Below are positions 57,852-64,000 of a DNA stretch of 64,000 nt, one piece after another. The stretch covers positions 310,001 through 374,000 of the forward strand of contig NZ_JALJXV010000004.1 of NCBI RefSeq assembly GCF_024170285.1, given 5' to 3'. Source of the stretch: Natronocella acetinitrilica (lineage in GTDB: Bacteria > Pseudomonadota > Gammaproteobacteria > Nitrococcales > Aquisalimonadaceae). Within the stretch, counting starts at the first letter, position 1. Each line of letters starts with the position of its first letter. The translations under genes and the position numbers were made by a program. The notes under the pieces are model-generated. The model was not told the origin of the DNA. It did not search any database and was given only the letters and a program-made list of their open reading frames with translations.

Positions 57852-58844
57852 ATGGATAGCCAGTTCTTCCGCACCATGCGCCGTGCCGTTGTCACCGCAG
57901 GCCTGTTGTCCACCGGCGTGGTACTTCAGGCCCAGGCCACCAATATCACTTTCGCCCATCCCGCGCCGACGTCCGATCCCTCCCACGAGGCGATCGAATG
58001 GTTCGCTGAGACAATAGAGGAGCGCTCGGATGGCGAGATCACGGTGACTATCTATCCCAATGGACAGTTGGGCGAGCAGCGTGAATTCATCCAGGGCATG
58101 CAGTCCGGTGGCATCAACATGGCCTTCGTTGCGGCGACGCATCTCACCAATTTCTCTCGGGATTTTGCAGTGCTTGATCTGCCGTTCCTTGTGACCGAAC
58201 AGGAGGAGGTGTCCGACCTGCTGGAAGGTCCGCTGGGAGAAGCCCTTTTCGCCCAGCTGGAGCAGATCAATCTCGTTGGCGTCGGGTTCTCAGAGGCGAG
58301 CTTCCGCGGCATCATGATGCGTCGGCCGCTGGATGAGGACCAATCGTTGTCTGGCAAGACAATGCGCGTTCCCAACAGCGAAGCCTATATCCAACTCTTC
58401 CGTGCCCTCGGCTCCCGGCCGACACCGGTGGCCTTCGGGGAACTTTACTCAGCACTGCAGCAGGGTGTTGTCGACGGGGCGGAGAATCTCGTTTCCGCTT
58501 ACGTGACCTATGACTTCCACGAGGTCGCGCCGCACTTCTATTTCTCGAACCACACTCTGGGCGCCGGTATTTTCCTGGCCAGTCCCACATTTCTGGAATC
58601 CCTGTCCGATGAGCATCGTGAACTGGTCATGGAGACGGGAAGGGAGGCTGCTTTCCTGCATCGCGAGATCGAGGCGGCCACGGCAGCGGCGCTGATGCCG
58701 GACGCTGAGGCCACGGGGGCAACGTTCAGCGATTTCAGTGTGCCGGAATCGGCAAACGAGGGTCTTGAAGCACTGTACGAGGCATTCATGGCCGAGTTTT
58801 CGCCGGAGGTTCGCGAGGCCCTGAATGCCTTCCTCGAGCGGTAA
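57852..58844 (+). CDS. dctP: TRAP transporter substrate-binding protein (DctP), copy 2
   Basis: 330-aa tandem paralogue of the preceding gene. Its signal peptide is different (MRRAVVTAGLLSTGVVLQAQA), and the mature sequence is near-identical through ITFAHPAPTSDPSHEAIEWFA, then GGINMAFVAATHLTNFS, then KTMRVPNSEAYIQLFRAL. The substrate Arg is kept. Differences cluster at the surface and C-terminus (VPESANEGLEALYE). GGAGG stands 7 nt before the ATG, stronger than for copy 1. Its end overlaps dctQ by 20 nt. Confidence 0.94.
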   Translation: MDSQFFRTMRRAVVTAGLLSTGVVLQAQATNITFAHPAPTSDPSHEAIEWFAETIEERSDGEITVTIYPNGQLGEQREFIQGMQSGGINMAFVAATHLTNFSRDFAVLDLPFLVTEQEEVSDLLEGPLGEALFAQLEQINLVGVGFSEASFRGIMMRRPLDEDQSLSGKTMRVPNSEAYIQLFRALGSRPTPVAFGELYSALQQGVVDGAENLVSAYVTYDFHEVAPHFYFSNHTLGAGIFLASPTFLESLSDEHRELVMETGREAAFLHREIEAATAAALMPDAEATGATFSDFSVPESANEGLEALYEAFMAEFSPEVREALNAFLER

Positions 58845-59385
58845 TTTGCGGTGGCGCGGGCAGCGGAGCGTGCTGTCCGCTTTACGCTGGCTGGAGGACC
58901 GGGTCGTCGCAGTCGAGCGCTTTCTTGGCTCCACATGCATGCTCGGTGTCGTGGCGATCTGCGCGATGCAGGTATTCGCCCGCTATGTCATCGGCTATCC
59001 GTTGCCTTGGAGCCAGGAACTGGCCACCTATCTGTTCATCTGGACGACGTTCTTCGGCGCGGCCATCGCCGTCTATAGCAGCGACCATCTGGCTATCCAG
59101 TACTTTCAGGATCTCCTGCCTGTCGCGGTCGCCAGGATCGTAGCCATATTCTGTTTCCTGATCGCTGTCGTGACCTGCGCGATCATCGGCTACATCTCGT
59201 TGCAGAACAGCCTGAACGCCATGGACCGCAGTGCAAGTCTTGGCTACTCCATGTCCTGGTTTTACGGGGCCATACCGGCTGGCTGCTTTCTCATGACCTA
59301 CCACTTCACCATGCGCTTGATCGATATGGTGGCTGGAGAACCGCCGCCTGGACGTGGGCAGATACTGGATGGTGAAACGCCGTGA
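58825..59385 (+). CDS. dctQ: TRAP transporter small permease (DctQ)
   Basis: 186-aa four-helix small permease of the TRAP importer. MLGVVAICAMQVFARYVIGYPLPWSQELATYLFIWTTFFGAA-type sequence is diagnostic: the FARYV, WSQELA and FIW elements are visible, followed by GYISLQNS and LGYSMSWFYGAIPAGCFLM. The start used is the ATG inside dctP2; a TTG at 58846 just after that stop is possible. It overlaps dctM by 4 nt. Confidence 0.92.
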   Translation: MPSSSGNLRWRGQRSVLSALRWLEDRVVAVERFLGSTCMLGVVAICAMQVFARYVIGYPLPWSQELATYLFIWTTFFGAAIAVYSSDHLAIQYFQDLLPVAVARIVAIFCFLIAVVTCAIIGYISLQNSLNAMDRSASLGYSMSWFYGAIPAGCFLMTYHFTMRLIDMVAGEPPPGRGQILDGETP

Positions 59386-60668
59386 CCGCACTGATCTTTG
59401 CCCTTCTGCTTGGCCTCCTGATACTCGGCGTTCCGGTAGTCGTAGTCATGGGGTTCGTCGGACTGCTCTCCATGTACCTGCTCGGCTTCCCTGTGAGCAT
59501 GGTGGGACAGCGGATATTCGGCATGATGGACAGCTTTACCCTGCTTGCTATACCGCTTTTTATCCTGGCTGGTGAAATCATGAACGTCGCGGGCATCTCG
59601 CGGCGGCTTATCACCCTGGCCAAGGCCCTGCTGCCCATCCGTCGAGCCCGACTGGGCAAGGTTGTCGTTACGACGGAGTATTTGTTCTCCGGTATCTCCG
59701 GTTCTACCGTTGCAGATACGGCGGCGATCGGAGCAGCCGTCATCCCCGAGATGCGGCGGGATGGCTACACCGCCGCAAAGGCAACCGGTGTGGTATGCGG
59801 CGCCTGCGCAGCGGGAATGTTGGTGCCACCATCCATCACGATGATTGTCTACGGAGGCGTTGCCAACGTCTCTATTGGCGCACTTTTCGCCGCAGGCTTC
59901 ATTCCAGCACTGTTCTGTGCCCTGGCCATGATGGTGCACCTGGACTTCGAGGACCGCAGAGGCATCATCAAGGAACGCCGCCCCGAGACCCGGGAACCAC
60001 TCTGGCCAGCTTTCAAGGATTCCGGGTGGGCCCTGGGCATGCCCTTGATCATCATCGTCGGCATTCTTTCGGGGGTGTTTACTGCCACTGAGGCGGGGGT
60101 CGTGGCGGTCATCTATGCGCTGGTCATTGATGTCTTCGTCTATCGGGAACTCGATTTCGCCAGCATGAAAACCATATTGGTCAAGGCGGTGAATCTGACC
60201 GGCGTTGTGGTGTTCCTGATCGCAATGTCGAGTCTGTTCGGATGGTATCTCACCGTGGAACAGGTTCCACAGCGCCTGACCGCCTACATGGATGCGCTCA
60301 ACCTCGGCCAGTTCGGCGTTCTCATCGCCGTCATTCTCTTCTTCCTGCTGCTGGGGATGGTCATGGATGGCATAGCCGCGGTCATCATGGTGGTGCCTAT
60401 CCTGTTGCCGTCCTTGGCCGCCCTTGGCGTGGATCCGCTACACGCCGGCGTGTTGATTGTCGGCGCAACCGGGGTCGGGCTATTTACGCCACCGGTCGGT
60501 GCCGGCCTGTTCGTCGCGTGCGGCATCAGCGGTACGTCAATCGGAGCCGCTTCGCGGGCTGCCGCCCCTTACTTGATAACAGTGAGTCTGGCGCTGGTTG
60601 CCCTTGCTTTCTTGCCAGGTGTTGCCACGTTCCTGCCTGAGTTGACCGGCCTTTATACGCCGCGCTAG
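59382..60668 (+). CDS. dctM: TRAP transporter large permease (DctM)
   Basis: 428-aa large permease with about 12 helices that couples uptake to a sodium gradient. PLFILAGEIMNVAGISRRLITLAKALL, FSGISGSTVADTAAIGAAVIPEMRRDGY, CGACAAGMLVPPSITMIVYG and FTATEAGVVAVIYALVID are family signatures. It starts with GTG. Together with dctQ and the two dctP copies it makes a sodium-driven importer, apt for a saline habitat. Confidence 0.95.
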   Translation: MTALIFALLLGLLILGVPVVVVMGFVGLLSMYLLGFPVSMVGQRIFGMMDSFTLLAIPLFILAGEIMNVAGISRRLITLAKALLPIRRARLGKVVVTTEYLFSGISGSTVADTAAIGAAVIPEMRRDGYTAAKATGVVCGACAAGMLVPPSITMIVYGGVANVSIGALFAAGFIPALFCALAMMVHLDFEDRRGIIKERRPETREPLWPAFKDSGWALGMPLIIIVGILSGVFTATEAGVVAVIYALVIDVFVYRELDFASMKTILVKAVNLTGVVVFLIAMSSLFGWYLTVEQVPQRLTAYMDALNLGQFGVLIAVILFFLLLGMVMDGIAAVIMVVPILLPSLAALGVDPLHAGVLIVGATGVGLFTPPVGAGLFVACGISGTSIGAASRAAAPYLITVSLALVALAFLPGVATFLPELTGLYTPR

Positions 60669-60774
60669 TCCAACGACCCGGGGGTCCCCTGAAAACGGGT
60701 TTCGATTACCATGATGGGCTGTGGGCTCGTATACCTACTGTTTGATGCTTAAATGGCAGGAGGAGGGAAGCCGG

Positions 60775-61167
60775 GTGGATGAACGGTCAACGGACCAGCG
60801 CAGAAAAGCATTTGTGATGGCGCTAACTGACATGGATCGTTATTGGGGTGAGTTGTTTGGTGATGAGGTGTACTACGATCTCAATTACTCGGACTTGTTC
60901 ACGCGCATGTGGCTGGAGCGCGAACGAGAGTTCCGGAAGACGCAACTGTACGACCTGATGCCGAAGGTGAGTCATCGCACCGCTGTGAAGTATGTCCAGC
61001 GGGCAATCGACGAGGGGTTATTGGTTGAGCGAGTCGATCCAGATGACCTGCGATCGAAGCGCGTTTCCATGTCTGCGGCACTGGTAAGTCGCATCGAGGA
61101 ATTTCTCGACTATAGCCTGGAGGTCTTCGGGACAGGACCGTTCACGGCGACAGCCATTAGCGCATGA
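60775..61167 (+). CDS. MarR-like winged-helix regulator
   Basis: 130-aa protein with a MarR-type layout: dimerisation helix (DMDRYWGELFGDEVYYDLNYSDLFTRMW), recognition region (LYDLMPKVSHRTAVKYVQRAIDEGLLVERVDP), wing (DDLRSKRVSMSAALVSRIEEFLDYSL). I choose the GTG because AGGAGGAGGG stands directly before it; the frame opens at 60721. It follows dctM by 106 nt on the same strand and may sense the imported compound. It may act at the inverted repeat over the sigma-54 promoters, but that is inference. Confidence 0.72.
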   Translation: MDERSTDQRRKAFVMALTDMDRYWGELFGDEVYYDLNYSDLFTRMWLEREREFRKTQLYDLMPKVSHRTAVKYVQRAIDEGLLVERVDPDDLRSKRVSMSAALVSRIEEFLDYSLEVFGTGPFTATAISA

Positions 61168-61189
61168 GGCTGATTGTCGGAAACTTGAT

Positions 61190-61762
61190 ATGCGATACAG
61201 GATACTCAAGGCGGCACTTGTTCCCGGGTTGTTCATCCTTGCCATCTCGGCTGAGGCAACCATGCGCTGTGAAGGCGGCATAGCCCAGCGCGGTGACCGA
61301 ACCTTCGAGATCGAGGACCTGTGCGGAACCCCGGATCTGCGTGAGCCGCTGTCTGTCGTGCGTGGTAACGACGGGGCCCTGCTGACGGTGTCCGAGCGGT
61401 GGTATTACAACCCCGGGCCGCAAGGCCTGGTGCGAATGATCGACTTCCGTGACGGACGAGTGCGGCGTTTCGAGTCCGGTGGTTACGGATACCGGACATT
61501 TCCGGGTTCCGGTTGCAGTGCGCAAAGCCTACGGCGGGGTATGAACCGCATGGAGCTACTGGGCACGTGTGGTCCCCCAGATGCCCAGCAGACGCTCCCG
61601 CCGATCCAGACCCCTGGCTTCGGTCATGGCCATCATGCAGTTCGCCACCTGCCAGTCCGCGAGGAATGGTTCTATACGTTTGGCTCTGGGCAGCTGTCCC
61701 GCATAGTGACTCTCGAACACGGCCGCGTGACGCGGGTAGAAACCGGTCGGCGCACGCACTAG
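61190..61762 (+). CDS. DUF2845 exported protein
   Basis: 190-aa protein with a signal peptide (LKAALVPGLFILAISAEA). Two DUF2845-like repeats follow. The first is about residues 26-95 (MRCEGGIAQRGDRTFEIEDLCGTPDLRE, SERWYYNPGPQGLVRMIDFRDGRVRRFESGGYG); the second is about 108-185 (CSAQSLRRGMNRMELLGTCGPPDA, REEWFYTFGSGQLSRIVTLEHGRVTRVETG). The paired cysteines may form disulfides. Periplasmic; function unknown. It seems unrelated to the TRAP genes. Confidence 0.85.
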   Translation: MRYRILKAALVPGLFILAISAEATMRCEGGIAQRGDRTFEIEDLCGTPDLREPLSVVRGNDGALLTVSERWYYNPGPQGLVRMIDFRDGRVRRFESGGYGYRTFPGSGCSAQSLRRGMNRMELLGTCGPPDAQQTLPPIQTPGFGHGHHAVRHLPVREEWFYTFGSGQLSRIVTLEHGRVTRVETGRRTH

Positions 61763-61799
61763 TGTGCGAACTTCTGTTACGGGACACCAGGACACACTG

Positions 61800-62051
61800 A
61801 TGGGTCGCAATCACTCCGATGAAGATCAGCACGCGCCAGAGAATTCGGATCTGCCGAAACCGGGTTTCTGGCAGGTCACACAAAGCATACTGGCTGCCGC
61901 CTTTGGCGTGCAGACAGAGGCGGCGCGTAGACGGGATTTCACACGTGGCAGCCCGATGCCCTACATCATCGGCGGCACGGTGTTTACGATTCTGCTGATC
62001 GTGGCGCTGGTAGTCATTGTGCGCGTGGTGCTGAGCAGGGCCGGCATGTAG
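61800..62051 (+). CDS. DUF2970 small membrane protein
   Basis: 83-aa protein with the DUF2970 pattern: FWQVTQSILAAAFGVQTEAARRRDFTRGSPMPYIIGGTVFTILLIVALVVIVRVVLSR-type layout, of which the QSILAAAFGVQ and RRRDF motifs and one C-terminal helix can be seen. Function unknown. It begins 37 nt after the DUF2845 stop and converges on valS. Confidence 0.82.
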   Translation: MGRNHSDEDQHAPENSDLPKPGFWQVTQSILAAAFGVQTEAARRRDFTRGSPMPYIIGGTVFTILLIVALVVIVRVVLSRAGM

Positions 62052-62070
62052 TGCCGACCCAGAGAGCACA

Positions 62071-64000
62071 CTACAGACGCTCGATCTTTTCGTACTGTGC
62101 CTCCAGCCGCTGCAGGGCGGACTGGAAACTCGCGACACGCTTGCGTTCCTGTTCCACCACTTCAGCCGGGGCTTTTTCGGTGAAGCTCGGATTGTCGAGC
62201 TTCTTCCTGGCTCGATCGAGGTCTGCCCGCGCCTTGTCCCGCTCTTTCGCGAGACGGCGTAGCTCGGCGTCCTTGTCGATGAGCCCGGCCATGGGAACCA
62301 GCACCTGCATGTCTCCAACCAGGGCAATGGCCGACTCGGGTGCTTCTTCGCCATCAGCAAGCACGGTAATGCTTTCCAGCCGTGCCAGGCGTTCAACGTA
62401 CAGTCGATGCTCGGAGAGCCGACGACGATCATCGTCGCCAGCCTGTTGTAACAGAACCGGCAGTGCCTTGTTGGGCGGGATGTCCATTTCGCCGCGAATC
62501 CGCCGTACACCCAGGATGAAGGACTTCACCCAGGCAATGTCTGCCTCCGCCGCGGTGTCCCGTCGGCTTTCGTCTGCAACCGGATAGGCCTGGAACATGA
62601 TGCTGTCGGCCTGAACACCCGCCAGCGGTGCGACGCGTTGCCAGATTTCTTCTGTAATGAAAGGCAGGAATGGATGGGCCAGGCGCAGCACGGCCTCCAG
62701 CACCCGTACCAGCGTGCGGCGGGTGCCACGCAGGGCGAGCGCATCGTCCGCGGTCTGGAGTACTGGTTTGGATAACTCCAGGTACCAGTCGCAGTACTCG
62801 TTCCAGATGAACTCGTAGAGGGCCTGGCTGGCCAGGTCGAGGCGGTAGCTACGGATGTGCTGGTCGACTTCCTGCTCCGTTGCCTGCAGACGGGAGATGA
62901 TCCAGCGCTCCGCAAGCCCCAGGGTGACCTCACCGCCGTCGACACCGCAATCCTGATCTTCGGTATTCATCAGTACGTAGCGTGCCGCGTTCCACAGCTT
63001 GTTGCAGAAGTTGCGGTACCCGTCCACGCGGCCCATGTCGAAGACGACGTCGCGGCCGGTGGTGGCCAGGGAGCAGAACGTGAAGCGCAGGGCATCCGTA
63101 CCGTGGGGCTCGATGCCGTTCGGGAACTGGCGGCGGGTGGCTTTCTCGATGCTGGCGGCCTTTTGCGGCTGCATCAGTCCTGCCGTGCGCTTGGCCACCA
63201 GGGATTCCAGGTCGATGCCGTCGATGATGTCCAGCGGGTCGAGGACGTTGCCCTTGGACTTGGACATCTTCTGCCCGTCGGCATCGCGCACCAGGCCATG
63301 GATATAGACCTCATGGAACGGCACCTCGTCCATGAACTTCATGCCGAACATGATCATTCGAGCCACCCAGAAGAAGATGATGTCGAACCCGGTGACCAGC
63401 ACATTGGTGGGGTAGAACGTCTTCAGTTCCGGCGTCTGCTCCGGCCAGCCCAGGGTGGAAAATGGCCACAGGGCCGACGAGAACCACGTGTCCAGCACGT
63501 CTTCGTCCTGGCGCAGGGGGACATCCCGACCATGTTTGTCGCGGGCCTGTTGTTTGGCGTCTTCCTCGCTGCGGGCAACGAAGATATTGCCGTCCTCGTC
63601 GTACCAGGCGGGAATCCGGTGCCCCCACCAGATCTGCCGCGAGATGCACCAGTCCTCGATGCGGCGCATCCAGTCGTAATAGGTGTTCTTCCAGTTGTCC
63701 GGCACGAAGCGGATACGGCCGTCTTCCACGGCCTCGATGGCCGGTTTCGCCAATGGTTCTGCCCGCACGAACCATTGGTCCGTGAGAAACGGCTCGATGA
63801 CTGCACCGGTGCGGTCACCGCGGGGCACCATGAGCTTGTGTGGTTCGATGCGCTCCATCAGCCCCTGGGCTTCAAGATCAGCCACGATGCGCTTGCGTGC
63901 CTCGTAGCGGTCCAGTCCCTGATAGGCAATGGGCGCCTCTTCATTGATCTGTGCGTCTTCCGTGAAGATGTTGATCAGCGGCAGGTCATGGCGCTGGCCA
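62071..64000 (-). CDS. valS: Valyl-tRNA synthetase (C-terminal part, runs off the window)
   Basis: About 643 codons of valS; the 5' end lies beyond position 64000. The frame stays open to the right edge ([16 protein letters not shown] continues upstream of the first internal start). Visible are the editing-domain end ([29 protein letters not shown]), the zinc/insert region [15 protein letters not shown], the class I KMSKS box in [17 protein letters not shown], the anticodon-binding domain, and the C-terminal coiled coil ([27 protein letters not shown]) that packs on tRNA-Val. It charges tRNA-Val and edits threonine. Confidence 0.97.
   Translation of the reverse strand, partial: GQRHDLPLINIFTEDAQINEEAPIAYQGLDRYEARKRIVADLEAQGLMERIEPHKLMVPRGDRTGAVIEPFLTDQWFVRAEPLAKPAIEAVEDGRIRFVPDNWKNTYYDWMRRIEDWCISRQIWWGHRIPAWYDEDGNIFVARSEEDAKQQARDKHGRDVPLRQDEDVLDTWFSSALWPFSTLGWPEQTPELKTFYPTNVLVTGFDIIFFWVARMIMFGMKFMDEVPFHEVYIHGLVRDADGQKMSKSKGNVLDPLDIIDGIDLESLVAKRTAGLMQPQKAASIEKATRRQFPNGIEPHGTDALRFTFCSLATTGRDVVFDMGRVDGYRNFCNKLWNAARYVLMNTEDQDCGVDGGEVTLGLAERWIISRLQATEQEVDQHIRSYRLDLASQALYEFIWNEYCDWYLELSKPVLQTADDALALRGTRRTLVRVLEAVLRLAHPFLPFITEEIWQRVAPLAGVQADSIMFQAYPVADESRRDTAAEADIAWVKSFILGVRRIRGEMDIPPNKALPVLLQQAGDDDRRRLSEHRLYVERLARLESITVLADGEEAPESAIALVGDMQVLVPMAGLIDKDAELRRLAKERDKARADLDRARKKLDNPSFTEKAPAEVVEQERKRVASFQSALQRLEAQYEKIERL

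Overview
This is a gene-dense, GC-rich chromosomal window of a gammaproteobacterium. The evidence is a gamma-type housekeeping set in familiar orders (DUF4124-ilvH-ilvC-pssA-leuA, purM-purN, hda, motAB, dsbB, a PBP1b-type enzyme and a YoaA/DinG-type helicase) together with a complete ectABC operon for the compatible solute ectoine. Ectoine synthesis and some very acidic protein tails point to a halophile or halotolerant bacterium. An Ectothiorhodospiraceae-like affiliation is my inference, not something the sequence proves. There is no phage, plasmid, CRISPR array or insertion sequence. The only RNA gene I can support is tRNA-Pro(GGG).

Layout. 1-3.3 kb: a nitrogen-type accessory block, with a DUF1989 gene plus an amino-acid ABC binding protein on the minus strand behind a textbook sigma-54 promoter, and a divergent FAD oxidoreductase. 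3.4-7.2 kb: a CYTH phosphatase, a secondary alcohol dehydrogenase, tRNA-Pro with its terminator, a small membrane protein and a gate-domain (SpmA/SpmB-type) membrane protein. 7.3-13.2 kb: a six-gene suf operon (Rrf2 regulator, sufB, C, D, S, U) with a clear promoter and a palindromic operator over the start site. 13.2-18.1 kb: a soluble chemoreceptor with two complete signalling hairpins, then fadE. 18.3-23.6 kb: dsbB, mrcB-type PBP, a TPR lipoprotein and an Fe-S helicase in a tight run. 23.7-26.0 kb: ectABC.

26.3-36 kb: MFS transporter, tsaB, an HDOD protein, motAB, hemN and its regulator fnr (hemN has an FNR box), mobB, a CMD-family protein and sirB2. 36-49 kb: purMN, DUF2066, DUF481, hda, DUF2069, wrbA, yihY, acylphosphatase, two cytochromes c, a CbiX-type chelatase, an atypical SDR, trmH, a lytic transglycosylase, proS and DUF4124. 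49-54.8 kb: branched-chain amino acid genes, in which ilvH and ilvC are present but no acetolactate synthase large subunit lies beside them, then pssA, leuA, a family-4 uracil-DNA glycosylase and rimI.

54.8-61.2 kb: the most interesting block. An ATZ/TRZ-type amidohydrolase and a TRAP transporter with two near-identical binding proteins each have a sigma-54 promoter, the two sharing a 19-bp identical core. An NtrC-like site lies upstream of the amidohydrolase, and a MarR-like regulator gene follows the transporter. Together with the left-end block this looks like a nitrogen-limitation regulon for importing and hydrolysing a nitrogen-containing carboxylate that I cannot name. The window ends in DUF2845, DUF2970 and the C-terminal part of valS, which runs off the right edge.
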